DNA from: Williamsia sp. 1138
Lineage (GTDB): Bacteria; Actinomycetota; Actinomycetes; Mycobacteriales; Mycobacteriaceae
DNA: 64,000 nucleotides
Assembly: GCF_002095435.2 (NCBI RefSeq)
Contig: NZ_MJEJ02000025.1
Span: 1 to 64,000, forward strand
Reading direction: 5' to 3'
Numbering within the stretch: position 1 is the first letter of the stretch; each line of letters starts with the position of its first letter. Both the position numbers and the translations under genes were made by a program. Shown here in pieces: positions 24,628 through 33,437 of this stretch. Below the pieces are notes generated by a model. It was not told the origin of the DNA. It was given only the letters and a program-made list of their open reading frames with translations, and did no database searches.

Positions 24628-26838
24628 TCACAACTGACCGGGCTGCGTCTCCGGTCGATCGCCACGCGAACTAGGCCGGAGCGCCTGCACCAACCTCGTG
24701 AATCGGGCGTTGTCGATGAGATCTTCGACGCCGACCACGTTTCCTGCTCCGTCGGCCAGTGGGATCGACCAGTTCGAGTACTGGGTTTCGTCTGTCCCCG
24801 GTTGATTCTGGATCCGCCGCTCCCCGACCGCATCGGCCAGGGCCACCGACAACAAGATGGACGGACTGCGCGCGATGAGCGCATGCAGTGCGTCCACGGT
24901 CTGCTCCTCGTCGGCGTCTGCTGCGAGCAGCCCGCGGTCACGTGCCAGTTGCAGGATCGCCTCACGGTCGCGAGCGTCGTCCTCGCGTTCGATGGCCTCG
25001 TCCTGCTCGAGCAAGCCGAGCTCGGCTCGTAGTCGGATGTGTTCCCCGGCCAGGTAACCGGCGGTCGGCGGCAAGTCGTGGGTGTTGACCGAAGTCAAGC
25101 ACAGTGTCCGGTACTCTTCCGGCGGAATAGGCGCGAACTCGCCATGCTCGAACCACAGGATCGACGTCCCCAGGACCCCACGTGCGCTGAGGTAGTCCTG
25201 AACGATCGGTTCGAAGACACCGAGATCCTCGCCGATGACCACGGCGCCGGCACGTTGCGCCTCCAGCACCAGGATGCCGATCAGCGCTTCGTGATCGAAG
25301 GTGACGTAGGTACCGGCGGCCGCCGATTCGCCCTCCGGAATCCACCACAGCCGAAAAAAACCCAGGATGTGATCGATGCGCAGTCCCCCTGCGCGACGCA
25401 GGACCGTACGGAGCATGTCGCGGAACGGGATATATCCCTGCTCCGCCAAACGCCAAGGATGCCAGGGTGGTTGGTTCCACACCTGTCCCTGTTGATTGAA
25501 CGCGTCGGGAGGAGCGCCAACCGATACTCCGGTCGTCAGCGCGTCACCGAGCACCCACGCGTCAGCACCGCCCTGCTGCACCCCGACCGCGAGGTCGTGA
25601 ATGATCCCGATGCTCATACCCGCGTCGGACGCAGCCTGCTGCGCGGATGCCAGCTGCTCATCACAGATCCACTGCAACCAGCTGTAGAAGGCGATCCGAT
25701 CGGCCAGCTTGATCCTCGATTCGGCGACCCCACTGGGATCGCGCAGAGACTTACGCCATTTCGGGCTTGCTGCGCCGTACTTCTCGATCAGAGCACACCA
25801 GGTCGCGAAGTTCAGCAGGCCCTCGCCCTCAGCATTGAGGTATCGATCCAGGCTGCCGCGGCGGTGCGGACTCAGCGGAACGCGGAAAATGGTCTCGAGA
25901 ACCTGAAGCTTCGCGCGATACACCGAGTTTCGGCGGATCCGGTTGGGGTCGGCGTTGCTCTTCGCGTACTTGGCTGCATAGTCGTGCATCTGCCGATGTG
26001 CTGTCTCCGGCAACAACGCCGCCTCGGGGATGTCCTCGACCCGGATGTAGAGCGGATTGACGAACCGTCTGGTCGTCGGTAGATACGGAGACCGCTCCAG
26101 CGGTGGTTGCGGCTGTGCAGCATGAAGCGGATTCACCAGGACGAAGTCCGCGCCGTGCACCGACCCCGCGATGTGAGCGATATCAGACAGATCGGCCAGA
26201 TCCCCGATCCCCCAAGAACGGCGGGAGCGAATCGAGTACAGCTGAGCAGCCAGTCCCCAGCGTTGATCGGCGGCGAACCTGTCGGCGGTGGTCAGTCGTT
26301 TCGGTGTCACGACGAGGGAGCACACCGCAGGCGTTCCCTCGTCTGGTTCGGCATGGACCGAGTGCCATCCCGGTTCCAGCGATGCCGGCACGGCGAAGGT
26401 CGCCCGCCCGATCAACCCGCCGTCGATCTCGCGTGGCTCCGTCCAAAGGTCCACCTGGTCGACTTCGACGCGGGCACCGTGCTCTGTGGTCACCCACACC
26501 CGGACCTGCGTTCCATGGGGAAGGTGGACCGGAATGTGGCTGTCGGACCCCTCGGTGACGACAAGAACCGGCGGTAGCGTCCTGCGCCATGGTTTTTCGT
26601 CGATCTCGTGAAGCGACTGCGCTATGGCGTCGGGAGTGTCGCAGCGGACACCCAGCGCTCCGAGGATGTGTTGCAAGCTGCTCTCGGACACCTGCTTGCG
26701 CTGCTTGTCCCAGCCCTCGTATGAGGTGGCGACGCCACATCGGTCGGCAAGGATTTTCAATTGCTCGGCGTAGCCCACCTCTGCGATGCTGCCAGGTTTG
26801 CCGCTGACCTGCTCGCCCCGCCCACTACTTGCCGTCAC
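24628..26838 (-). CDS. malQ: 4-alpha-glucanotransferase (amylomaltase)
   Basis: A 736-residue GH77 enzyme moving alpha-1,4-glucan segments between maltodextrins. The actinobacterial-type N-terminal extension (about 200 residues, ending with TTADRFAADQRWGLAAQLYS) precedes the barrel. The nucleophile Asp is in GGLRIDHILGFFRLWWIPEG, the acid/base Glu in VVIGEDLGVF, and the third Asp in TSVNTHDLPPTAGYL. GTG 26836-26838 overlaps the stop of the molybdenum-subunit gene by four bases, so it is probably translated from the same mRNA despite no evident metabolic link. Confidence 0.92.
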   Translation of the reverse strand: MTASSGRGEQVSGKPGSIAEVGYAEQLKILADRCGVATSYEGWDKQRKQVSESSLQHILGALGVRCDTPDAIAQSLHEIDEKPWRRTLPPVLVVTEGSDSHIPVHLPHGTQVRVWVTTEHGARVEVDQVDLWTEPREIDGGLIGRATFAVPASLEPGWHSVHAEPDEGTPAVCSLVVTPKRLTTADRFAADQRWGLAAQLYSIRSRRSWGIGDLADLSDIAHIAGSVHGADFVLVNPLHAAQPQPPLERSPYLPTTRRFVNPLYIRVEDIPEAALLPETAHRQMHDYAAKYAKSNADPNRIRRNSVYRAKLQVLETIFRVPLSPHRRGSLDRYLNAEGEGLLNFATWCALIEKYGAASPKWRKSLRDPSGVAESRIKLADRIAFYSWLQWICDEQLASAQQAASDAGMSIGIIHDLAVGVQQGGADAWVLGDALTTGVSVGAPPDAFNQQGQVWNQPPWHPWRLAEQGYIPFRDMLRTVLRRAGGLRIDHILGFFRLWWIPEGESAAAGTYVTFDHEALIGILVLEAQRAGAVVIGEDLGVFEPIVQDYLSARGVLGTSILWFEHGEFAPIPPEEYRTLCLTSVNTHDLPPTAGYLAGEHIRLRAELGLLEQDEAIEREDDARDREAILQLARDRGLLAADADEEQTVDALHALIARSPSILLSVALADAVGERRIQNQPGTDETQYSNWSIPLADGAGNVVGVEDLIDNARFTRLVQALRPSSRGDRPETQPGQL

Positions 26839-28949
26839 TCGCGGAGCGCAGGATCGATCAGGGATTGCAGCTTGTCGGGCCGCACCGGCAGATCTCTGAC
26901 CCTCACCCCGCAGGCGTGGAACACAGCGTTGACGATCGCGGCCGAGGAACCCACGTTCCCTATTTCGCCGATTCCCTTGCTGCCCATCGGGTTGAGTTCG
27001 TCGTCTTCTTCATCGATCCAGATCGCGTCGATGTGTCTGACGTCGGCATGGGCCGGCACGTGATAGTCGGCCATGTTCTCGTTCGTGAAGCCGCCGTAAT
27101 CGTGGTCGGGTACCCCCTCTTCGAGCAGCGCCATCCCGAGGCCGAAAGTCATGCCTCCGATGAGCTGTGAGCGCGCCAGTCGTGGATTGAGCACCCGTCC
27201 CACTGCGAACACCCCCAGCATCTGCTCGACGGCCACCTCACCGGTGTCGACGTCCACGCTCACCCGCGCAAACTGGGCGCCGAAGGCTTCGCGGGGCTTC
27301 TGCGTCCGTGCCGCGACGTCGTCGGTGGTGTCGGCAGTCACCTCGATGGCCGTGGTCGGTGCGCCGACCTGCCTGAGTTGGTAGCGCAGATCGCGGCACG
27401 CCTTGTCCACGGCGAAGCCCCACGACGACGTGCCGGACGAACCGCCTGCACCGGGTGCCTTCGGCAGAGAACTGTCGCCGAGGTGTAAGCGAACCGCAGA
27501 GTACGGCGCGTCCAGGGCGTCGGCAGCAATCTGTGCGAGCACGGTTCGTGCGCCTGTGCCGATGTCCGACGCCGCGACGGAGACATCGAAGGTTCCATCA
27601 CTGTTGGCTCGGGCCCGGGCAGTGCTGGGCGAGGTGAGTGCCGGGTATGAGGCGAGAGCGACCCCGGTACCCCACAGCTTTCGTCCCACAAGTGTGGCTG
27701 CAGGCGCAGGATTGCGCTGTTCCCAGCCGAACTTGTCCGCCCCGGCCCGGAGGGCTCGGACGACGTTCCGTGAACTGAACGGGGTTCCCGTTGCCGGGTC
27801 CGCCTCGGGCTCGTTCACGATACGGAGTTCGATCGGGTCCATGCCGAGTTCGTAAGAGAGTTCGTCGATGGCGCACTCGAGCGCGTGTATGCCCGGCGCC
27901 TCCCCGGGGGCACGCATCCATCGTGGCGTCGAAACATCAAGGGCAGCAACACGATGTGTGGTTCTGCTGTGATCGGATCGGTAGATGTGTCGAGTACCCT
28001 CGGCGGTTTGCTCGACGAACTCGACGATCTTCGACGTCTGCTGCATCGTGTCGTGGCACACGACCGACAACCGCCCCTGTGGATCGGCGCCCAGAGCCAG
28101 ACGCGAATACGTCGGGGTTCGGTACCCGACGAAGGTGAACGTCGCCGACCGAGGGAGGACGACACGGACCGTACTCTTGAGGTGCCTGGCCGCCATGACG
28201 GCCAGAACCACATTCGGGCGAGTACTGCCCTTACCGCCGAAACCGCCGCCGACGTGCTCGGCGATCACCCGGATGCGCTCTGGCTCGAGACCGAACAATG
28301 TCGAGAGGTCCGCCTGCACCCCCGATGGCGCCTGGGTGGAGTCCCATACCGTCACCTCGGTACCTTCGTCGCCGTGCATCCAACGGGCGACGGATGCGTG
28401 CGGCTCCATGGGGTTGTTGTGCATGGCGGGCGTGGAGTACCACTCGTCGACGACGTGAGCCGCGTCGGACAGCGCCTGCTCGGGATCGCCCCGGCGGGCG
28501 TCGGTCGGGAAACCGGCGTTGACCTCCTCCGGTGCGTAGTGATCCGGATGGTCCCTCTGCAGTATGTTGTCGAAATCAGAGGAGCTCTCGTAGGTGATGT
28601 CCAGGGAGTCGGCGGCCGCCTGCGCGGTCTCCGCGGACGTCGCGATGACCGCCGCGACGATCTGTCCTCGGTAGTGCACCTCATCGGACTGCATGATCAA
28701 CAGTTCGGCGTCGTCGATCTGGTCCAGAGCGGGTGCGTTCTGATGCCACAGCACCGCGAGGACACCTGGCTGCGACAGTGCCGACTCGACGTCCACCGCA
28801 ATGACCCGGCCGCGATTGACCTGCGATCCGACGTGGCGACAGTGGACGACGCCCTCACCGTCGGGCCGCTGATCAGCGGTGTAACGAGCCGTTCCCCTCA
28901 CCTTGTCGTTGCCCTCGACGCGGCGGTGCGGCACTCCGAGCGCGGTCAT
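26835..28949 (-). CDS. Aldehyde oxidoreductase molybdenum-binding subunit (PaoC/YagR-like)
   Basis: A 704-residue xanthine-oxidase-family large subunit that binds the molybdopterin cofactor and oxidises aldehydes or N-heterocycles. Features are DKVRGTARYTADQ at the N-terminus, GGGFGGKGSTRPN, the EAPGIHALECAIDELSYELG region, RAPGEAPG, and the C-terminal GSKGIGEIGNVGSSAA holding the catalytic Glu (about residue 662). It overlaps the FAD-subunit gene and malQ by four bases each. The gene order Fe-S, FAD, Mo matches the periplasmic PaoABC type, but no Tat signal is visible on the Fe-S subunit. Substrate unknown. Confidence 0.9.
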   Translation of the reverse strand: MTALGVPHRRVEGNDKVRGTARYTADQRPDGEGVVHCRHVGSQVNRGRVIAVDVESALSQPGVLAVLWHQNAPALDQIDDAELLIMQSDEVHYRGQIVAAVIATSAETAQAAADSLDITYESSSDFDNILQRDHPDHYAPEEVNAGFPTDARRGDPEQALSDAAHVVDEWYSTPAMHNNPMEPHASVARWMHGDEGTEVTVWDSTQAPSGVQADLSTLFGLEPERIRVIAEHVGGGFGGKGSTRPNVVLAVMAARHLKSTVRVVLPRSATFTFVGYRTPTYSRLALGADPQGRLSVVCHDTMQQTSKIVEFVEQTAEGTRHIYRSDHSRTTHRVAALDVSTPRWMRAPGEAPGIHALECAIDELSYELGMDPIELRIVNEPEADPATGTPFSSRNVVRALRAGADKFGWEQRNPAPAATLVGRKLWGTGVALASYPALTSPSTARARANSDGTFDVSVAASDIGTGARTVLAQIAADALDAPYSAVRLHLGDSSLPKAPGAGGSSGTSSWGFAVDKACRDLRYQLRQVGAPTTAIEVTADTTDDVAARTQKPREAFGAQFARVSVDVDTGEVAVEQMLGVFAVGRVLNPRLARSQLIGGMTFGLGMALLEEGVPDHDYGGFTNENMADYHVPAHADVRHIDAIWIDEEDDELNPMGSKGIGEIGNVGSSAAIVNAVFHACGVRVRDLPVRPDKLQSLIDPALRE

Positions 28950-29944
28950 CGCTGCGCCACCTGCCCCTCTGCGAGCTGGACCAGCGTCTGGGTCACCAGC
29001 GATCGGACCAACGGAATCTTGAACTGGTTGTCTGAGAGTGCCTGCGCTGCTTCGAGTTCGAGGTCGATGGCGGCAGCGAATTCCGGGCGGGTGGCTGCTC
29101 GGCCGATCAACTGCTGCTCGGCCGCACGCGCGCGCCAGGGCTTGTGGGCGACACCGCCGAGCGCGATCCGAGCTGCTGAGACCATGCCGTCCCGGACCTC
29201 GAGGACGGCAGCCACCGACACGAGAGCGAAAGCGAACGATGCTCGGTCGCGGACCTTCCGGTAAGTCGAGGTTCGGGCGGCCTGGAGAGCGGGAATGGCC
29301 AACGAGACGACGACATCGTCACGTTCCAGTGTGGTGTCGAGTTCAGGGTGGTCCCCTGGGAGTCGGTAGAGCGAATCGAAGGGGACGAAGCGCCTGCCTG
29401 CCGGTCCGAGGATCTCGAGTTTCGGCTCCAATACGGCCAGCGCCACGGCCATGTCCGACGGATGGGTGGCGACACACTGCGTGGAAGCACCCAGGATCGC
29501 CATGTCTCTGTTGACTCCCCCGACCGCAGAACATCCCGAACCGGGCTCGCGTTTGTTGCATGCCTTGGCGGTGTCCATGAAGTACGGGCACCGGGTGCGC
29601 TGAAACAGGTTTCCACCGGTCGTCGCCATGTTCCGCAACTGCCCCGAGGCACCGGCGAGTAGCGCCTGAGACAGCACCGGATAGAGCGTCCGTACGACCG
29701 GATGGGCAGCGAGATCGCTGTTCCGGACGTTGGCACCGATCTCCAGGTCGCCGGACTCGATCAGTTCGATCTGATCGAGTGGCAGAGCACCGATGTCGAT
29801 GAGCGTCTCGGGGTTGCACACGCCGAGCTTCATCAGGTCGACGAGGTTGGTGCCGCCGGCCAGGAGTTTCGCGTCCGGGTCTGCGCCGAGGCGCTCGACG
29901 GCAGTGTCCACACTGTCGGGCGCGAGGTAGTCAAATGTTCTCAT
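28946..29944 (-). CDS. Aldehyde oxidoreductase FAD-binding subunit (PaoB/YagS-like)
   Basis: A 332-residue medium subunit carrying FAD between the Fe-S and Mo subunits. The FAD loop is LLAGGTNLVDLMK near residue 35, and GNVRNSDLAAH-type and ATTGGNLFQRTRCPY segments follow. Cysteines in RCPYFMDTAKACNKREPGSG and the next CSAVGG fit the extra [4Fe-4S] cluster described for E. coli PaoB. The C-terminal CO-dehydrogenase flavoprotein domain is present. It overlaps both neighbouring subunit genes by four bases, so the three are made stoichiometrically. Confidence 0.9.
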   Translation of the reverse strand: MRTFDYLAPDSVDTAVERLGADPDAKLLAGGTNLVDLMKLGVCNPETLIDIGALPLDQIELIESGDLEIGANVRNSDLAAHPVVRTLYPVLSQALLAGASGQLRNMATTGGNLFQRTRCPYFMDTAKACNKREPGSGCSAVGGVNRDMAILGASTQCVATHPSDMAVALAVLEPKLEILGPAGRRFVPFDSLYRLPGDHPELDTTLERDDVVVSLAIPALQAARTSTYRKVRDRASFAFALVSVAAVLEVRDGMVSAARIALGGVAHKPWRARAAEQQLIGRAATRPEFAAAIDLELEAAQALSDNQFKIPLVRSLVTQTLVQLAEGQVAQR

Positions 29945-30522
29945 GACGATTCCCCATCCGCCGCGGTCTCATCTGCGGCGCTTCGGACCGCGGCCAAAAT
30001 GTTCACGTATGCACCGCAGCGACAAATGTTGCCGCTCAGACGTTCTCGTATCTCGTCGTCGTCGAGAACGATGTCGTGCGGGTCGACCACATCCTCGGTT
30101 GCTGCGCTCGGCCACCCATGTTTGGCCTCATCGAGCATGCCGACGGCCGAGCAGATCTGGCCCGGGGTGCAGAATCCGCACTGGAATCCATCGTGTTCGA
30201 TGAACGCCTGCTGCAGCGTCGCGCCGGTAGGGACCTGGTCGATTCCCTCGATCGTCGTGATCCGGTGGTTCTGAGCGGACACCGCGAGCATGAGGCAGCT
30301 CACCACTCGGCGGTCGTCGACCAGAACGGTGCAGGCGCCGCATTGCCCGCGGTCACACCCCTTCTTGGATCCGGTCAACCCGATGTGATCTCTGAGGGCG
30401 TCCAAAAGCGTTGTCCGGGGATCACATTCGATGTCGTGTTGCTCACCGTTGACCTGTAGTCCGATCGTTTGGACCGGACCGGAGCGCACGGCGACAGAAC
30501 GTGATGAGGGCTGGTCATCCAT
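29941..30522 (-). CDS. Aldehyde oxidoreductase [2Fe-2S] subunit (PaoA/YagT-like)
   Basis: A 193-residue iron-sulfur subunit with two [2Fe-2S] clusters. The plant-type ferredoxin domain has KKGCDRGQCGACTVLVDD plus a later C in VVSCLML. The helical domain has FQCGFCTPGQICSA and SGNICRCGAYVNIL. It passes electrons from the Mo site to FAD and an acceptor. It is the first gene of the minus-strand unit that also includes the FAD and Mo subunits and malQ. The N-terminal 15 residues contain no obvious twin-arginine signal, suggesting a cytosolic enzyme. Confidence 0.9.
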   Translation of the reverse strand: MDDQPSSRSVAVRSGPVQTIGLQVNGEQHDIECDPRTTLLDALRDHIGLTGSKKGCDRGQCGACTVLVDDRRVVSCLMLAVSAQNHRITTIEGIDQVPTGATLQQAFIEHDGFQCGFCTPGQICSAVGMLDEAKHGWPSAATEDVVDPHDIVLDDDEIRERLSGNICRCGAYVNILAAVRSAADETAADGESS

Positions 30523-30563
30523 TGCCCGGGGTTACCCCGTCGGCAGGCGCGGCAAACCAGAGA

Positions 30564-30953
30564 TCAGTCAGGTGCCCGTCCATCGCGGCGAAGCGGGTGG
30601 TCCCCCGGAACCTCTACGAGAATGATCTCGGTGCCATCGGGGTCCGCCACGTGCATCTCGATGAGCCCCCAAGGTTCGGTTTTCGCATCTCGGGTGATCG
30701 AGACGCCTGCTGCGCGGAGCTCACGTCCGGTGGCCGCGATGTCGCGTACCTGCAACCACAGGACGCTCGTACTCGGTGGTGCGCCTGTCGCGTCGATATG
30801 AGCGGCCACCTCGATCAGCGTGGACCCGGCGAAGAAGACGATTCCACCCGGGTACTCACGGGCGACGGCCAATCCGAGTTGATCGCGATAGAACCGGGTC
30901 GTCGCCCGCGGGTCTGATGGGCGGAGAATGATTCGGCCGCTGAGAACCTCCAT
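30564..30953 (-). CDS. VOC-family (glyoxalase-like) protein
   Basis: A 129-residue vicinal-oxygen-chelate protein with two beta-alpha-beta-beta-beta modules. RIILRPSDPRATTRFYRDQL and GLAVAREYPGGIVFFAG form the first; VLWLQVRDIAATGRELRAAG and WGLIEMHVADPDGTEIILVE form the second. The final Glu of that last segment is the usual metal ligand. Members include glyoxalases, dioxygenases and resistance proteins, and the specific activity cannot be told. It stands 41 bases upstream of the aldehyde oxidoreductase genes on the same strand and may be in their transcript. Confidence 0.8.
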   Translation of the reverse strand: MEVLSGRIILRPSDPRATTRFYRDQLGLAVAREYPGGIVFFAGSTLIEVAAHIDATGAPPSTSVLWLQVRDIAATGRELRAAGVSITRDAKTEPWGLIEMHVADPDGTEIILVEVPGDHPLRRDGRAPD

Positions 30954-31209
30954 GGGTCTTGTCTACCCGACGTATCGGCCCGAAACGGACATACCGCGCC
31001 GGTGTCGCCGTGCGTATCTCCACCGCAGAGAGAATCTTGGCATCCGCGCCGAGGCTTTCGGTGGGGTGATCACCAGAACGCAGCGGGGGCATCCGTACCT
31101 GATCGTGCATCAACCTGCCCCCGGTCCTGGTAAGCATGAAGGTGGAGTGCTGATGCAAACCGCCGTCCGCGCTCCGCGATGTCACCCCCTGTAGGTGAGG
31201 AGATCGACC

Positions 31210-31404
31210 ATGGGACAACCTATTCCGGCGCCAGATCGTCCGGAGCCACCGGGAACCGAGCCCACCATCCCGCCCGTGCCCGAGCCGGAACCCGTTCCGA
31301 CGCCCAATCCGGAGCCCACCACCCCGCCAAGTCCCGAACATCCCGCGCCCGATCCGGCTTTTCCCGGGCCTCCCGAGCCCGATCCCGGACCGACGATCAT
31401 CTGA
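31210..31404 (+). CDS. Small proline-rich protein
   Basis: A 64-residue peptide that is about 44 percent proline, with PEP, PTP and DPxP repeats and many Glu/Asp. There is no signal peptide or membrane helix. It begins MGQPIPAPDRPEPPGTEP. The ATG at 31210 has a strong ribosome binding site (GTGAGGAG eight bases before), which is the main reason to call it. It ends three bases from the end of the convergent PAP2-kinase gene. Extended acidic proline-rich peptides may be flexible linkers or envelope spacers, but function is unknown. Confidence 0.5.
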   Translation: MGQPIPAPDRPEPPGTEPTIPPVPEPEPVPTPNPEPTTPPSPEHPAPDPAFPGPPEPDPGPTII

Positions 31405-31407
31405 GTC

Positions 31408-32796
31408 CTAGCGGTAGACCGTCAGCCGCTGCTCATCGAGCTCGAGAATCACACTCTCGACAGGCCCGGTGACCTCGCCGTCGTGCGCAGTGAGCAGGGG
31501 GCCGGACGCGCTGGTGATCTCCAGCCGAGCATCTTGCACCGACCCGAGGACCCTGGATCGCTCGACCGTTCCGAACAGGGACGCAACGATCGCCGTGGTG
31601 CGACCGAGTTTGCGGTCTGCACGTAGGTACTGGAGGTCGAGCAGACCGTCGGCCAGGTCAGAACGTCGCGCCGGGCTCAGTCCGCGAGGTCGATAGACGC
31701 CGTTGCCGACGAACACGGCCCAGACCGAATGATGTTGGCCGTTGATGACGAGTTCGATGGGCTTGCGTCCCTTCACAGCCCGATAGAGCGCGAAGGCTGC
31801 CGCGGGCCACTTTCCGATGCGATGCTCGAGGCGGTCGCGCAGCCGGACCATCTCTGGATAACCGCCGAGGCCTGCGGTGTTGAGGAATACGCGGCCATCG
31901 ATCCGCCCGACGTCGACAGTTCCGGCGGTTCCCATCGTCACTGCGCGCGCGGTATCGGCGTAGGTCTCCAGGTCGAGCGATCGGGCGAAGTGGTTGAGGG
32001 TACCGGCCGGGAACACGGCCAACGGGAGTCCCCGTTCGAGCGCCAGCTGCGCGACCGTCGCGGCGGTGCCATCACCACCCGCTACGCCCAACGCACGAAT
32101 TCCGTCGGGAACCTGGTCTTCGAGCGGAGTGTCTACGTCCCACTGAACGATCGTCGCTGCAGGAAGGGCGGCCGCGACCTCAGCCGGGGCGTCGGCTGCC
32201 GACCCCGATCGAGCGTTGACGACAACGGCCAGACCCTCGCCGGCCGGCAACGCCGGCGCCGACCCGGGGGCGGTGTCGGCCGCGCGGAGCGGAGTGGCCG
32301 GCCACAGGAAGTGGCCCGCAAGCGCCACTCCGGCACCGATCGCCGCCCCGGCGATCACATCTGTTCGGTAATGCACACCGACATGAACCCGGGAGTAGCC
32401 GACTGCTGCGGCGAGTGGCGCGAGGACGATCGCGGTGCGCGGCCGCTCCAGCGCCGCCCCGACGGCAAATGCCGCAGCCGAGGCGCTGTGTCCACTGGGA
32501 AATGACGATGTCCAGGGCATCCTCGGCAGCTGTCGATGCGGATGCAGCAGATCTGCAGGAGGACGACTGCGGCCGACCAGCGGTTTGATCACCGTGTTGG
32601 ACAGCAGGCTTGCGCCGGCCAGCGATCCCAGGCCGCGCACGGCCGCCCGGCGATGCCGTTTACCCACCAAAGCCAAGACGCCCGCGACCGCAAACCACAA
32701 TTTGCCGTGGTTGGCCGACAGCGTCAGATTTCGCATCAACGGATCGGACCAACCTCGGCCACCTGGAACAGGACGCGGTATCTCGGGAGACTGCAC
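31408..32796 (-). CDS. Fusion of PAP2 phosphatase and diacylglycerol kinase-like domain
   Basis: A 462-residue bifunctional protein. The N-terminal part (about 1-165) is a membrane PAP2 phosphatase with the signature KPLVGRSRP, PSGHSAS and SRVHVGVHYRTDV. The C-terminal part (about 185-462) is a diacylglycerol/sphingosine-type lipid kinase with VVVNARSGSA, the nucleotide loop GVAGGDGTAATVAQLALERG and FPAGTLNHFARSL. Such fusions occur in mycolata and probably recycle lipid phosphates (phosphatidic acid, undecaprenyl phosphate) at the membrane, but direction and substrate are unproven. Confidence 0.87.
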   Translation of the reverse strand: MQSPEIPRPVPGGRGWSDPLMRNLTLSANHGKLWFAVAGVLALVGKRHRRAAVRGLGSLAGASLLSNTVIKPLVGRSRPPADLLHPHRQLPRMPWTSSFPSGHSASAAAFAVGAALERPRTAIVLAPLAAAVGYSRVHVGVHYRTDVIAGAAIGAGVALAGHFLWPATPLRAADTAPGSAPALPAGEGLAVVVNARSGSAADAPAEVAAALPAATIVQWDVDTPLEDQVPDGIRALGVAGGDGTAATVAQLALERGLPLAVFPAGTLNHFARSLDLETYADTARAVTMGTAGTVDVGRIDGRVFLNTAGLGGYPEMVRLRDRLEHRIGKWPAAAFALYRAVKGRKPIELVINGQHHSVWAVFVGNGVYRPRGLSPARRSDLADGLLDLQYLRADRKLGRTTAIVASLFGTVERSRVLGSVQDARLEITSASGPLLTAHDGEVTGPVESVILELDEQRLTVYR

Positions 32797-32847
32797 CCTA
32801 CGAAGTCTAGGGTCTCCCTGTCGGGGCGCACCGCCGCCGGGCTCGCG

Positions 32848-33336
32848 TCAGGCCGGCTGATGAATGATGCAGGTGGTGGTCCCGTGGGCGATCAACTTGT
32901 CTCGTTCGTCCCGGATCTCGCCCTCGGCGGTCGCGGTCCGACGTCCCACGTGGATCGTCTTGCCACGACCGATGATTCGACGTCCATCCGTGGGAACGGA
33001 CCGAATGTAATTGACCTTGAGTTCCAGTGTTCCGTAGCCGACACCAGGACCGAGGGTCGTATGCACCGCGCACCCCATCACCGAGTCGAGCAGAGTTGCG
33101 CAGATGCCGCCGTGTAGCGACCCGATCGGATTGGTCATGTCGGGCCTGGCATTCAGGCTGAATCTGACGTGACCCTCCTCCAGCGACTCGACTTCCATAC
33201 CCACCAACTGCGCGATGTTGGGGGGCCTCTCCGGCAGGCCGGTCATGTACCGCAACACTTCCAACCCCGTCATCTCGCCGATCGAGATCTGATGCGAGGC
33301 ACCTGCTGCGGCCTGCTCGGTCGATTGCCCGGTCAT
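32848..33336 (-). CDS. PaaI-family hotdog thioesterase
   Basis: A 162-residue hotdog-fold acyl-CoA thioesterase. The core is MTNPIGSLHGGICATLLDSV, with the catalytic-type HGG segment and Asp, followed by GYGTLELKVNYIRSVP and RTATAEGEIRDERDKLIAHG. ATG 33336 is chosen for its AGGAGGGGAG ribosome binding site; the longer frame from 33471 crosses operator sites. It is divergent from a TetR gene with two palindromic boxes between them, so it is almost certainly that repressor's target. The probable role is hydrolysis of an aromatic or medium-chain acyl-CoA in detoxification. Confidence 0.85.
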   Translation of the reverse strand: MTGQSTEQAAAGASHQISIGEMTGLEVLRYMTGLPERPPNIAQLVGMEVESLEEGHVRFSLNARPDMTNPIGSLHGGICATLLDSVMGCAVHTTLGPGVGYGTLELKVNYIRSVPTDGRRIIGRGKTIHVGRRTATAEGEIRDERDKLIAHGTTTCIIHQPA

Positions 33337-33360
33337 CGGACTCCCCTCCTGGTAGCGTAA

Positions 33361-33415
33361 TAGACCAAGTGGTCCATGCTGTGAGCGTAACACCGACGAT
33401 GGACCAACTGGTCTA
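33361..33415. promoter_or_regulatory. Two TetR operator boxes between thioesterase and regulator genes
   Basis: TAGACCA-AG-TGGTCCA (33361-33376) and TGGACCA-AC-TGGTCTA (33400-33415) are near-perfect palindromes of the same 16-base design, 39 bases apart. They resemble the boxes described for LmrA/YxaF-type TetR proteins. Both lie between the thioesterase ATG and the regulator's proposed GTG. Confidence 0.65.
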
Positions 33416-33437
33416 TCAGGATCGAGGAGAGGCCGGG

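Noticed and set aside
27885-29264. 459-codon plus-strand frame inside the aldehyde oxidoreductase genes
   Set aside because: It lies opposite two well-supported subunits and has no motif or ribosome binding site.
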